64,000 nt of DNA from Ligula intestinalis (GCA_036362985.1 JAYGXS010000010.1:6964396-7028395); one strand, 5' to 3'. Counted from the first letter of the stretch, positions 23,398-36,070 are shown. Notes: generated by a model from the sequence alone, not told the origin. A program made the numbers and translations.

Positions 23398-23825
23398 ATG
23401 GCAACATGGACGGACGAGATGTTCCCCTTAGATAGCGGTGTACGATTATTCGCTCCTCTACATCCTGATCTAATACCGGGTTAGAGTGCAGACTCGTAGC
23501 TTAATGGTAAGGACGTTTTCCTTTGACCAGTTGGATGCAAGTTCGAAACTCGTATTTAGGAGCAATTTCAGCGGCAACACTTATGCTTGGTATCACTAGG
23601 TTACAATGGCTGTTGAGCCAGAAATGGCCATTCTAGTGTCCCATGTCTTGAAGGTAATGTCCTTCTGCCTTTATCGTACACACCTCGTGGTGGAGGCTCG
23701 AGTAAGCGATATAATGGCAACATGGACAGACGAGTGGGTCTTCTAACAGAACGGTGACGAGGTAGCATGTTCAACTCAATGGTCAAAGGTCCGGGTTCGA
23801 ATCTCAGGGGCTCCAACACCCCCGT
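23398..23825 (+). repeat. tRNA-derived SINE, one unit and a partial second
   Basis: Both units start aatggcaacatggac-gacgag (23398 and 23713). Unit 1 has a pol III A-box-like cgtagcttaatggtaagg (about 23495-23512) and a B-box-like gcaagttcgaaactc (about 23537-23551). Unit 2 has a B-box gggttcgaatctc (about 23792-23805). Neither folds into a full tRNA. The minus-strand 72-codon frame across it is a shadow. Confidence 0.55.
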
Positions 23826-23894
23826 GACACCTCACCTAATGGCAGATTACGTGTTATATTTTCACCGAAGGTAAACAACTATTGGCTTAATGAG

Positions 23895-23900
23895 TTTATT
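23895..23900 (-). promoter_or_regulatory. Polyadenylation signal AATAAA
   Basis: Complement of tttatt, about 100 nt downstream of the TAG that ends the two-exon gene tail. Confidence 0.6.
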
Positions 23901-24000
23901 TCTTATCTTTATGGCACAAAACTTGAAATAAGACATTACATTGCTATTCAACTCCAATCAAACTTACCTTATCTTTTGACCAACCTCAATGTCGTGTTTT

Positions 24001-24482
24001 CTAAACAGAAACAATTGAGAAAGTTCTGGTGTTTATCAATTTTCTTTCGCAGTAGAACACGCAATAAGGGACGATTTGGTCGGCAGCGTTAACTAGTGTA
24101 GGAAATTCCTTGGGTATCAACAAACGTTGGATTTGGTCTGATTCTGCCCTCAATTGCCCCAATATAGTGATCTGAAGTGAGATATTTTCTAGTAAATAGC
24201 ATGTTGCGCCTCAAGTTAAAATAAATAAACAATGAACAAAATAAAAAATCTGCAAATTTTGTTTAATCCCCTACTTAAATATTGATCTGAACATTTCATC
24301 ACACACAAAATATTCTGTAAATGACTCCAATCTGAGTGGAGAGATGGATCAAAACACACTCTAAGACTAACCTGTCGCATACAGTGTTGTCCGCTTTCTC
24401 CGAGTAAACTGTTTCTCACCATCCTTAATTGTGCAAGTTCAGCAGATACCTCCATGGCTGTTAACATCTTGAGTTTTATTTC
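24001..24482 (-). CDS. Two-exon 3' end of a host protein-coding gene
   Basis: Upstream exon 24372-24482: acceptor tcagtatctcttag, exactly 37 codons in phase 0 (EIKLKMLTAMEVSAEL to QHCMRQ), donor CAG then GTTAGT. Intron of 200 nt ending atctcacttcag. Last exon 24001-24171: 56 codons and TAG in phase 0 (ITILGQLRAESDQIQRLLIP, then EFPTLVNAADQIVPYC). Both exons have only one open frame and the phases agree. Codon content is clearly richer than the AT-rich flanks, and AATAAA lies at 23895-23900. The first exon looks helical or coiled-coil. The motif around NAADQIVPYCVFYC vaguely recalls the GLTSCR-type domain of BICRA chromatin-remodelling proteins, but that is only an impression. The rest of the gene should lie above 24482. 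Confidence 0.75.
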
Positions 24483-24779
24483 CTAAGAGATACTGACAAT
24501 CGGTTAAGAGTGTATATTAACGTTGGTATGTATTGCAGTGGATGGTTGCTGGTTTCGGTTTTATGGATACTGCATTCACGAGTTAACCTTTGAGTGGGTG
24601 GCATATAAAACGTCCCCAAAAACAATTCAGTCACCAGTTTTTACCACTTTAGCGAATGCAAATCTTGCTAAACCTGTCGTTCTTTTTTGCAAATCTGACA
24701 GGTACGTTAAATCTTATGCAATATTTGCAGGCCTCATCAACCAGAAACAGACCAATTAACGATCCTTAATCATTGTCAA
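24483..24779. other. Region upstream of the 24 kb exons
   Basis: Expected to be intron of the minus-strand gene. The 78-codon plus-strand frame starting at 24523 is not supported by any signal. Confidence 0.35.
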
Positions 24780-25254
24780 TGTCACGTGTTTCAGGCATGT
24801 AGATTTCCAGGCAACTTCCTATTATAAGCTAAAAAATGCAAATAATGTATCTCCTTGTGACTTTCTCGCCTTAGATAATGGTGAATGGCATTTTAACTCA
24901 AGTTGCTTAAGGCTGCCTTTGCCATTCTTCGTCGCACATTTGGTATGGTTTTTTTGACATTGACATAGCAACAAAGGTCTGACTAGATGATACATGAAAC
25001 CTTGACTTCCAGTTATAATGGAATATAGTCGTGCAAACTTAGTGATTTGTTTGTATGGGAAGATTAAAAATGGACAAAAGTGTCTTCTACTAAATATGCA
25101 TTTATTCGCATTTTTGCCAGGTTTCGCGAAGGCGAATCATAATATTTTCAAAAATAAGTATTTTTGTAAATATGTGTAAATTCTTGACCAAGGAACATCA
25201 TTCAACATAATTTTGTACCATTCGACTAAATGGGTGCAAACATTTTGCAAAGAA

Positions 25255-25905
25255 GAGGGTGAGGTTGTCTCTAGTGGTCTTTTTTGGGTCCTTATGTATT
25301 ATAGCTACCTACTTAAAATTTTAAGTAGGTTGAATTACCTGTACACATCTAGTTTTCTACGCGCCATCCATCGATCTAGCTGGTATTTCCTGATGGCATT
25401 AGAATGCAGAACGGTTCTTCGAAAGCAAACATATTCCATAACTGCTGAAATCGGCAAACGAAGCAAAATTGGCCTTTTAAACTACCCACGGGAACTACCG
25501 CTTACTTACAAATTTAAAATAGGGTGATTTGCTTAATCTCCCTGCCTTTTGTGCTTTGTTAAGGTTTTTTAGTTGGCTTTGGTGATAACACTGTAAAACG
25601 GCTCTCAGTGACCTCGCCCGAGGTTTGGGCACAACCCGTTAGATGCAGGCGTTCACCGTTGGTCGGGCGGGCGGGTGTTTGCGATGCTATTAAAGCTATA
25701 TTCAGTGTCTTCTCCCAAGGTTTGAGTACGCAACCCAACTGGCCCTCGTAACGTTTTTATTGGGCATTCAAATTGGGTTCGAATTTCGTTCCTGGCATGC
25801 TCCGCCCGTCCTCTCCCTTGAAATCACTCCTTCATATTCCTGCGGGGCGCGCTTCACACTAACCCCAGGCGACCCTACGACACCATCGTACAAAGAAAAG
25901 TTTTC
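25255..25905 (+). repeat. Repeat R1, second member, with a perfect 22-nt palindrome
   Basis: Inverted relative to 19054-19672. At about 25309-25330 it carries the self-complementary core cctacttaaa-at-tttaagtagg, which is perfect here and one base off in the partner. The 104-codon frame at 25213-25527 is not shared by the partner, so I leave it out as a gene. Confidence 0.75.
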
Positions 25906-25954
25906 ATTTTAAAGCAAGTTTGGTGATGTAAGGAATTGCTCTTTGAAGTTAATA

Positions 25955-26690
25955 CCGGACTTTAATTATACAGGGGACCGCATGTAAAAATTTCAAGTTT
26001 GGGAAAGTTTGATCGTTGATCGCTTAACGGTATGAAAGCATGTACTTCCAATTAGCAATAATAATGAACCACCTTAGACCAATTTGTTCGTGAACATAAA
26101 ATAAAACGGCTATTTGATGGTAATTGAAAAAAAACGTTTTCTCAAAAATCCTCAACTTACTGAAACCCAAAAAAAATCTATAAATTCAAACAGTGAATTA
26201 AAATCTTCTTGTACAAAAGTCTTCCCTGCTTACGTGGGTTTGAATGCCAACAAGGCCCTACATTTTTCAAATTTGGGTCAATTGACTTATTCAACATTGC
26301 CCACCCAGCCCGTAATAATCATCAATATTTTGCCTCCAGCACGCGTATTGTTCTTTTAAGTTAATAACGGACTCAAATTATGCTGGGGACTGCATGCAAA
26401 ATGCAGAAGATTGATCATTACTCGCTTACCTGCATGAAATTATGCACATGTAATGTATGTAATGAACAACTCTCAGCAAATCTGTAATTAAACGAAACTG
26501 TTAAGCGTGCTAATTGTTGGTTGTTGAAAAATTTCTTGAAATTCCTTAAACCCCTGAGGCGTAAAATCAGCTATAAATTAGAACAGTAAATCAAAATCTC
26601 GTGAAAAGGCCTTCAATGCTTACGTAGGTTTAAATTTTAACAAGGCCCACCCAGCTCCTAATAGTAAGCAATATTAGGTCTCCCGCGACT
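25955..26690 (+). repeat. Tandem direct repeat, period about 404 bp, two units
   Basis: Unit 1 starts near 25955 (gttaata-cggact--aattat) and unit 2 near 26358, with matching blocks for the whole length up to cccacccagc-c-taata-t-atcaatatt. A further partial copy lies near 20795-20885. The plus-strand frame at 26114-26359 is not kept in unit 2. Confidence 0.6.
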
Positions 26691-27640
26691 GTGAGCACGC
26701 ATGCACTTGCAGCCTGATTCCAATCCATCTGGCCAATCACCTTCAATCCGTATTTACAAAAAGACCGCTTTGTAAACACCCTCACGATTGGCACGCTAAC
26801 ATACACCGGGCATGGCCCGTGTCGAATGCAGATAACAGCTAGTCTTATAGTCAAATTTCTCCAATCTTTTCTGCAATACTTTTATAAAGAATTAACTTTT
26901 CCTTCCACCTCGTATCTTACTTCTTCTCTTCCAACTCAAACCGGACTAAAAATTCACAACCACCGGGCTTTAATCTCTCATACCAAACCAATTAAGTCAT
27001 AGTAAACCACTTGTCAAGGTAATGTGTGTCGAGCATGTCGATTTATAGGCAAGTCCATTTTTTATGCTAAAAAATGAAATTAATTTACGTTTCACTTACG
27101 TCCTCATCTGGGATAATGTAATGACGTTCCAACTCAAGTCGCTTAAGGCTGCATTTGCTGCTATCCAGTGCATTTCTTGGAATAGTTTTTATCTGACCGA
27201 CCTAGCACCAAAGGCTCAAATTCACTGAGAAACTAGCTGTGAGGTCTGACTATAGGATAGATGAAACCTTTACTTCAATTAACCATTTATACTGGAATAA
27301 AGTCGTGTACACTAAGGTGGCTTTCATATCGGTGGAGTACAATTAAGCGAACATGACTTCCACTTTTTAGGTGGTACTTGAAACCAAGTTTTGAGAAAGG
27401 TTTTCACCCTTTCTAAAAACATTAATGCTATGAAGATTGCTGCACTCGCGTACTGCCAACATGGCCCATATCGGATGCAGACACGCGTTCGTCCGACAGC
27501 CATTTTTCTTCAACATATTCTCCAACACGTTCATAAATATCCCTTTTCTTGCACCACGAATCTTTCTTGTTGTCTTCCCACACAAAAAATGACCTGCAGA
27601 TTACAACGTCAAGGATTTTACCACTAATGCGATAAACCCA
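26691..27640 (+). repeat. Diverged direct repeat, 26740-26960 and 27390-27620
   Basis: Both contain a catggcccgt/atc-cggatgcagaca block followed by a similar pyrimidine-rich stretch (ttcttgtt or tcttcttctcttcc). Weak but ordered. No gene. Confidence 0.4.
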
Positions 27641-27649
27641 TTCCTTTCT

Positions 27650-29890
27650 ATCATTAAATCGCTTGACAATCGCTTTGACACTTGTAATCTGTTGGGCGCC
27701 GCTGGGATCGTTTTGTGGTCATTTAGGACCGAAAACTTTTCGCTTCAACTACATTTTTACCTGTTTGCCTATTTTGGAATAGAGCTTCTCCTAAAAGTGG
27801 ACTTTTTTAAATATTGCACTTACTAAGACAATTTAGATTCACTTCCAGGACCAAAAATGCGTGTCCGCGATCACTCCAAAACAACTTGTTTTTCGTGAAA
27901 AGCAAATTTATAAAAGTAACCGATATTGGAAGGAGAAGGTCAGTATCGCAGTTTCTGATAGGATGCATTTTTGTGTATGCGGTAGGGCAAATTGCGATGC
28001 AGGTAGTGAATTTTTTGCATTCACTGCAGCTACCATAAGCTTCGACCTGTCCAAAAAGTAAGCTGTTCTGTAGACGGGAACCAAACTGTGACTCGGATTG
28101 GTGGGTGTCAGCGTTCTATATTTGTGCCCGTATGCACATACGAAATGAAGCACAATCTCAAAGAACTTCTTGAAAATCTTTGCGATACTTTTGCTTTGTG
28201 ATCTTTGCCTCAGAAAATGCTACTTTGTTGGTAGGTTTAACCTGCAAGTGATTTAACTGTAAACATAATGACTATCAATGCAAACTGATATGTTCTCAAA
28301 ATGTGCAATTTGTAAGCTTAAGCTGGCAAGCAGAGTTAAATTTTGAATTCGAGGTTTGTGGTAAGGCATACATTACGTTTTTTTATTGTTTGAGGGAATA
28401 TATTTGCTTTTAAGTAAATATTTGCGTAAGAAAAACAACCTGTTGGGTTCAGTATGTTTAAAGAAAAAAAGTAGATTTTGAGCGAACTTGGAAGTTGTTT
28501 AATATAAACATACCTTAAATGTATGTGTTGTTCTATTGGAAATCAACAGTCTATGCAAGACTACTTTTAAATACATGCTTTTCTGAACTACACAATATAG
28601 TCTTGATTTGTTTAAAGTATCCCATTTGTGCCTCAACGAGGACCCATTTCAGTTAAAAAAATTTGGTTTAGCTCATGAGTAAAGGTTTTATGATAAAAGG
28701 CAGTAAAAAAGGTATTCAGCGTATCTTATTTTACCACCCAAAGATCTGGTATCGTGAGCAAAAATGCATATGCTTTAATGTTTTACCTCTTTAGCCTGAA
28801 CTTATGCAATAAAATCATTCGTTGCAATCATTTAATCGCTCAAAAAGCGACGGCTCACTTGTGATTTGTTGGACGTCGTGGGAATCGTTTCGTAGTCATT
28901 AGTGACTCAAGGCCTCTCCCTTTAGGTATCCGTTAAAATTTTTTATACTACGGAATACATCCTCCCCTAAATGTGAATCGTCTCATCTATTTTTCTTACC
29001 TATTCATCTTCAGATCCACTTCCAGGACCACAGATACGTCTGCGCGATCACTGCAAAACAATAGGTTTTTGTGAAATCATGAACATAAAAACTACCGTAA
29101 TGGGAAGGGGAAGCGCAGCTTTCTCAGTTTCTCGAAGGATGCATTTTTTCAGTTGCGGTCGGCTCATTGCGATGTAGACAGCGCACATTTTGCATTCACC
29201 GAGGTTTCCTCTGCAAAAAAACGATTTACAGACGAAAATCAAAGGGCGTCTCGAATTGTACGGTGTTAGCGATCTATGTTTGTGCCTGTATGCACATACC
29301 AAAAAGGAAAATCTTTATATTTTTATCGTTCATTTGCTGTGTGGTTCTTTCTCTCAGAAAAGTCTGCTTTTGTGGTAGGTTTCACTTGCAAGTGATTTAC
29401 GATCGAAACAGATTCACTGTCAAGGCAATCTGATATTTTCTCAAAATGTGCAAGGAAAGCTCAACCAAGCAACTTTTGGGATTTGATTTGAGAATGGTAG
29501 TCAAAGATGCTTTGCGTTTATTCGTGAGTTCTAGTAAGCCTTCAGTTAGTTTTTGCCTGAGGAAAAATGCCGGCTGACTTCAGTTTATTTGAAGAAAAAA
29601 AGTAGATTTTGAGCGAACTTGGATGATGTAGGATAGGATAAAATTTTTATTTTATGTATTGTTCTATAGGTAGGCAACAATAACTGCAAGAGCATTTTGA
29701 AATATATCCCTTTCTGAACTGGAAAATCATCTCTTAATTTTACGAAAGTATAAAATATTTTTTCTAAAAACAAAGAAACATTTTGGTTGTAAAAACCCAG
29801 GTTTACCTAATGAGTGGAGATTTCCGCGTATCTTGTTTTACAACCCGAAGCTGTGGTACCGTGACCAAAATGGCATATATTTCGAGATTT
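27650..29890 (+). repeat. Tandem duplication, unit about 1.1-1.2 kb
   Basis: Unit 1 27650-28827 and unit 2 28828-29890 share ordered blocks: tcattaaatcgct, ttgg-cg-cg-tgggatcgtttcgt, cacttccaggaccaaa, gcgatcactccaaaacaa, tctgataggatgcattttt, tgcacata-c-aaa, aaaagtagattttgagcgaa (identical 20 nt), and cgtatctt-ttttac-accc-aag. The frames within (up to 88 codons) are not conserved between units. Confidence 0.7.
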
Positions 29891-31975
29891 ATATAAATAT
29901 AAAAAACAATCTGAAGTAATATAAGGGATATGCACGAAACGTGTATTTTGCGCAACGCTGTTTCTTCTAATGCCCAATTTTGAAAAGCAACACAAAGAGA
30001 ATTGATATTCTTTGAAAGTCATAGGATGTTAATGAATCTTAGTATGCGTGAATTAATATGTGCTCGCCAATGGAAAATATACGCTTCAAGTTTGACTTGG
30101 AGCTTACTATAGAATTTTCACAGGCAGCGGCATATCGAATAGTATTATACGAAAACGTCAATTTGATCCACTGATTTGGTCCTCATTGTTAAAATTTACA
30201 CTACAGAGTGGATTCAAAGCGTAAACAAATATGGTGAAAATTTTTCACAAATCAAGACTCAAGGGCGTTTTTTTATTTTTAGCTTACTTTTTATAAGTGG
30301 TCTTCAGGAAACCCGAAAAACTGGTCAAAATTCTCTATTTTCACTTTAAACTTACCTGAAAAATGGTTAACTGCAAAAATATTCGTCAGCTGAGTATCTA
30401 AATTACTGGCACTTTGAAGAGTAGCCTATCATATAGAGTTTTAAGTTGACCTTTGGCTTAAGAATATTTTACCTGTGTTTTTGGCGTTTTTTTTGCGCAG
30501 AGATGAATTTTGCTGTTTCAGGCGTAATAACGATTATCCACAGAGTCAGGTTTTTGTTATATGTTTTTAATAAATACATTATGTTTAAGTGTTTGGTATA
30601 CACATCTAAGAAACTCTGCATTTATGGAAGAATAATTGAAAATACTGTAAATCGTTGAAAATTTGCGGGAATTAACAGAAAGTTCTGAAAAGGCATGCTA
30701 TCTATGCCTGATAAAGCCTGATTGATATTTGACAAATAGGGCTTATTTTCCAAAGAAATTATTGTGTAATGATTCCACGAAGTTTGTTATACTTAACTGA
30801 CTGCATATATCTTTGTATAATTAATTAATACTACTTTAATTTACCATTCAAAATAAGGTAAAGTCGTTTCTTTTCTTTATAAATAAATGCATTTTCTTAC
30901 ATTCTGCACCGTGTCTCTTGTTTATCTGTTAGCAAATCAAATAATCGCATAGGCTCAGCAATAACACTGTTTACCACCATGCCAGTCAACCAAAATATGT
31001 CAATTTCCTCCAATTGGCTTCCGCTTTATTGTTTTTCATTTTGGCGTCTGAACTTGATGCCACGTATATTTTTATAGTAACGTTTTCTTTATTGTTAATT
31101 ATCGCATGTCTGTTCATTTGCTTGCAAGATATTTTTTTAATATTTTGCCTATTATATAATACTTGTATACATCCTATTTTTAGTTAATTTCCCTCCACCA
31201 GATATGCCTCGCAAATGTTATCTTTATTAACCAATCTTAACCGAAAGTTTGATTTTGCAATTTAATTTAACAAACAATAAGTTTTTTTTCGATTTTTTTA
31301 GATGTTAGTTTGAATATACCAAAGGAGAAGAACAAAAACATTTCACTTACGTTTTATATTTGCGATGTGGTAGCATCCTAAGAAAATATGTACTGCCTAC
31401 TGTTATAACTGCAAGTTGTGGATACTCTAAACAAATTGCTTTCAGCGCACTCGGATAGGGTCTCCAAATAAAATTCTAAGTACACTTTACATGTAGATGA
31501 TGTTAAAACCAAATGAAAATTATCTTTCAAGCTTGTTAGTAGAGCGACTCGCTACGAATAGAAGTCACATTCTCTATCGGCCTCTGGTATAGGTATGCCA
31601 TGAACAAGAAAGAATATACATACAGAGAAGACCCTCATATCTCCGATACAAAGTTTCAATTGTTGCAGACAAGGATGTCCTAAGTATGATACACAACATG
31701 GTTGGCGTAAAATTTGTATCTAGTGCCTGAATTAACAGGCAAAATGACCAACGCCAGGCTCAAGGATGGTACTTGACGCACCTTAAGTGACTGCCAACGC
31801 ATCCAGCGTGCGCAAGGTCCAAGTGCCATTCACCTGGTTTTCCCAGAAACAGAGAAAACAGCTCGGATCTGATCTACGTGAAGGTTTTTACAGAGAGAAG
31901 ATAAAAACATATTTCATTGCAGGCTGACTTTCAGTCCTGTGGGAAAGGCCAGGTTATCCTGCCAGTTGCCATGAC
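29891..31975. other. Very AT-rich spacer
   Basis: About 30340-30490 resembles 4215-4390. Otherwise nothing was recognised. Low-complexity T and AT runs are common, for example near 31270-31310. Confidence 0.45.
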
Positions 31976-31979
31976 ATTT

Positions 31980-33985
31980 AATGCACAGAGATAGGTTAAA
32001 TTTGCACAATGATGTTTCTTATCAGATATTTGCATTACGTATCTTCAGGAAAATAATTGTGTTTTTCTTACAGACATTTGCTATGTCCTTATTACATTGC
32101 CTTACTGTCAAGCGTCTTAACTTCAGTGCTTGTGAAGAAAAATCTTCAGGAGGGATGAGGTTCAACAGCTGCCTGGACACACATTATCAAACTATCCATC
32201 ATGGAGTCCGAGATTCCACACGATTAGTTTTAAGTAAGAAAGAATAGCGTCCCCTTAAATATCCTATTTTTTGCCAAATCATTGTATCCAAATGACTGCT
32301 CCGTCGCTCTATTTAAACCTGCAGAAAGATTTATCAAGGACATAATAACACCGTTATCCTGCGATTTGCCATTCCATGTTAGTGGCATATTATACAAGGT
32401 TTTATATTCTGGACGCTGTTTTTCTTGTAGTTTTTTCTGCTCTTAGGCAATGAGATAAATATTTTGTGCATACCCATTCGCCATTCGTGACTGCTCTGTT
32501 AGGGCCTAGCGTAGCTCAAAGTGTACACAGCCCTAAGGAGGAGTTTCACCGCAAGACCGCAATCCAGCGACTCAGAGTGTATGTGCTGAAGTGCACAGCG
32601 TGGCCGAAGCAAGACCCTAACGAAAGCCAGACAAACTGACCGCCCACACACAAAAGGTTCATTGTGTTATACCCCGGCCAAATACTAACCAAACGAAAGA
32701 CGGACACGCCATCTGCGTAAGTCATCTAGCCAATGAAATGCCTCCTTTCTTGTGACCACCATCTTATTGGCCAAGTCTTGTACATACGCGTTCGCTTGCT
32801 TTAAAGTATGCTGCACATAGCTATCTCGAAAACTTCTGTTTTCTGTGCACTCCTGGGGTCACAAAAGGCGTTCTGTAGACAGCGATATCTCAGCTTTGGT
32901 TACCGTAACAACATCCTTATCAGCCTTTTATTTAATCCGACGCCATTTTCCCCTTAAAATACGTATGCATGCAGCTCTCCTGGCTAGGCCAACTCTCGGC
33001 TTGGAGACGTTTTCACTTGCCATATTCTATTTGTCAAACGCGGTTTGCGAAAATCAACGGCATTTTCCCAAACCCTGGCTCGACTGGTGACCAAGGAGAG
33101 GATCTACGACGGTAATGACGCATGCGTATGATTTTCCCAGAAACCCAGAGAACAGTTCGCATAATATTTGTGTGGAGGTGTTACCATAACTACATTAAAA
33201 ACTCTTATTACAGTCTAGTGCTCTGTTATTCGACATAGGTGGAGTTATTCTGTCCATTTCCGTGAATTTTTTTGCACCGCAATTTTTTAAATGCGCATCA
33301 GACATTTTCTTGCAAGATAAACGCATTAATTGTCACGGGAAAAAATTCCAAATTTGCACAGACACCAGTCATTTCCTTACTAAATTGCCTGAATAACAAG
33401 GGCGTTTTTGTCTGTGATGAGACATCTTCAGCAGATTTGAAACAGCTGCTGGTCCAATGGTGTTATGCTATGACTTCTACAACCTTGCCCTTTTCAATTA
33501 GTCACTGCCTTGACAAATTTGATTAAAGTGCCCCTCATAAAGTCCCATATTTCGGATGATTAGTCTTTACTAAGAATAAAGCCCACCCCAATGGAACATT
33601 ATATTTTAATGCTTAATATTTTATGCAATTGCCTGCTCATCAGCTCTATAATTATTATGTAATAATATCATTAACCTGCGATATACAAGCCCCTGCTATT
33701 TGCATATAATCTCAGATATTTTAATCAAGACGTTATTGTTCTGCTGTAGGATATGTGAATAAGAGTTGCCGTGCGAAAGCAGGCGCATTTTATGATTGCT
33801 CATCAGCCTTTTATTCTTTCCAACGCCGTCTCCCCTTTCGTAAAACAACATGCGGCTCTCCTTGATGGGCCGTCTCTTGGCGTTGGAACTATTTTCAGAT
33901 GCCACACTCAGTTCGTCCATTGTCGTAAACAAACATCGACAGAACTTCGCAAACGCTGCGGTATTATTGAAGGTTCTGTTATATC
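31980..33985 (+). repeat. Diverged direct repeats around 32.0-34.0 kb
   Basis: About 31990-32270 aligns with 33290-33580 (ttgca-agac---t-atttccttact-aattgcct, then cttcag-ag, then gattagt-tttaagtaagaa). About 32930-33060 aligns with 33800-33940 (gcagctctcct-g--gggcc--ctct-ggc-ttgga). This suggests an old duplication of a composite unit. No gene. Confidence 0.45.
32500..32910 (+). repeat. Dispersed repeat R2, copy 1
   Basis: Matches 45250-45700 in the same direction and 57960-58305 inverted. Diagnostic blocks: ctcaaagtg-ac-c-gcccta, cacacaaaaggttcattgtgttat, ccaatgaa-t, ttcttgtgaccaccatct, and ttgtacatacgcgttcgcttgctttaaa split over 32778-32805. Purpose unknown; it is possibly a SINE or the leader of an element. 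Confidence 0.65.
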
Positions 33986-36040
33986 CCATAATATGAACTA
34001 ACTACACATTAGGGACATATGGTCGCTTAGTGCATTTTTACTTGCGAATTCGGCTGTTGATATGCTTGTTGGTCACCCACTAAAAAGGACGACGCAGATC
34101 CAGATTCTCAAATACGATCTGGATAACATCACCGCAAGGTTGTAAGCCTCTGATATTTAAAAAAACATAAGAATTCAGTCCAGTGCGTTGCTCCAGTCCT
34201 GCATTGTTGAACATACTGCTCAATATGGTATCCTCTTTCTGGTACCTTGATGTTATTCTGACATCAACTTTATCATTTTTTCCTCAAATTTAAACTATCT
34301 TTACTAAAATCTGTAGACTTTTTTATGAGATCCATCAGCTACGCTCCTGTCGCACACCTGCCCCATTTATCTGGCTGTAAATACATTCCACAATTTTTAT
34401 TTCGCATTCTCTACGTCATGAAGTTAATTTTTCAGCCATTTTAAATATACGTGATATTATTTAACGTATTATTATGTATTATTATTATTAAAAAAATATA
34501 ACACATTATCATATAAACATATGTTCCGAATGCCTCTCCAGGCACCTGTCTTTAAAATAGTGTTTTGACTGATCTTATAACAGAGCAACACTTAACAACG
34601 GTCAAATCATTAGCAGATTGAATTATTGATGAGCTGGGTCATTCCTTCAACTCTGTATTAGTGGCTGAAAAATCTTCCCGTACCATGCATGAAGCTTCGG
34701 ACATACAGTGAGGTAAATCCTACAAACATCTTCTAACGACGAAATTTAACTGGGTATTGCAGCATATAAGTGTTCACGTTATTTTGGTCAACTGAGTAAA
34801 TTTTATAATGAGAAGGACTTTAGTTTGGAAAACTATCATTTTAGTTAAATTTATGGAGCAAAAAGACATAATTTTGATTTAATCTTAATTAACTTTTTAT
34901 CGAATAATTTTCCTATGCTATGAGGTGAAAAAACAAAATATTTCCTTAAATGAATTGTGCTGTGGATTGATTCCAGAATAAGTAAAAAGAAGTGGAATAA
35001 TATTCCCTTAGAGAGGTGGAAAAGTTTGTACGAAGTTGATCAAATGGAAGTGAAGCCAATTTAAAAAATTGCATTGATTTTCAAAAACAGGCAGTAATTT
35101 AAGTTTTAAACATTATGCTTAGATATTCTATGAAGTTTTTTGCACAAAATGCAGTAAAAAATCTTTTTTATCGATTTGTTTAAACCTCACCGCTGACCTT
35201 GCGCACATACTAACTTTGCCATACATGTTGCAGCGAAGGGAATTGAACAAGGTTTTCTGGTGAGTTTATTTTTCTTAACAAACATTAAGCAATTCTTATC
35301 GATCTTTTAAGTAATTGATATGCGTTATGCAGCTCATTTTTATTTTTTAGTTTCCGTAAATCGTATCTTGCCTTTATGAGAAAAAAATCAAACTTATACA
35401 AATTTAGGCATGTAACTTGCAGCACTCACCATACTGTGTGTCTAGTCTACAGCGCCATATCAATATTTAGTAATGCCATTAATAGCACGCTATGTTGCGT
35501 GCAAAGAAACGGACATCCAGAGGCTGAGACTTTACTTATATTCAAAGCTTTTATGTATTTTACGTGAAACTGTATATTGATGAGCATTCTGTTTGTTGAA
35601 ACAAATATACGCTTCTTTAAACTGAAGCCTCGTTCTCTTTTTAGACGCACAGTCTCTGGGTTCGATTTAGTTCCTTCTCCTTCTTATATCTATTGTCTGG
35701 TGCACTCTAGTATGATACTGTGTATAAGATCACATTAAATGCTAGATGACTTCTTTAGACGGCAGTCGACTGTCATACTGAACGCTGAATACTATTTATT
35801 TTCGGACACCCGGGTCTCAGTTGGGAAAAAACAACCTTTACCGCAGGCAAAATAGCGACCGTCGACCTGCGGAAATTGAAGGAAAAATGTTGTAGCATAC
35901 GATGATGAGATGTCTAAAGGATGTATATAGGGTTTATCGTGACATGCCGGCCTGCATAATTAGCAATATACCGATAGCAAGGCCTTATGATGCAGCAATT
36001 TATGCCGTCCTCCTTAACATAACTTATTTTTTGAACTAAA
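33986..36040. other. AT-rich spacer
   Basis: A 26-nt stretch at 35235-35260 is bounded by a fair acceptor (catacatgttgcag) and a strong donor (CTG then GTGAGT). At 35645 a strong acceptor (cgttctctttttag) precedes two open frames of 22-30 codons. Neither is supported well enough to call. Confidence 0.4.
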
Positions 36041-36043
36041 CAG

Positions 36044-36070
36044 GAGCTGAGGCTAAGCTTACATCAAATG
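36044..36070 (+). CDS. Candidate 27-nt micro-exon
   Basis: A good acceptor (cttattttttgaactaaacag, ending at 36043) and a strong donor (ATG then GTAAGTTAAG) bound 27 nt, a multiple of three. It is open in two frames (ELRLSLHQM or AEAKLTSN). Symmetric micro-exons of this size are typical of flatworm micro-exon genes that encode secreted proteins. Only one such exon is convincing here, so the call stays tentative. It lies on the strand opposite to the candidate exon at 36114-36285. Confidence 0.3.

Larger units (their letters stand above)
24780..27315 (+). repeat. Diverged direct repeat, 24780-25045 and 27025-27315
   Basis: Shared order of blocks: atgtagattt-ca-ggcaa, gctaaaaaatg, actcaagt-gcttaaggctgc, tttgac--acc-agcaacaaaggt, gtctgacta-a-gata-atgaaacctt-acttc, tggaata-agtcgtg. 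The copies differ by indels. They are non-coding. Confidence 0.55.

Noticed and set aside
23968..24000. A 33-nt micro-exon with perfect splice-like flanks on the minus strand
   Set aside because: It falls directly after the stop codon of the two-exon gene tail and its phase does not fit; I take it as 3' UTR.
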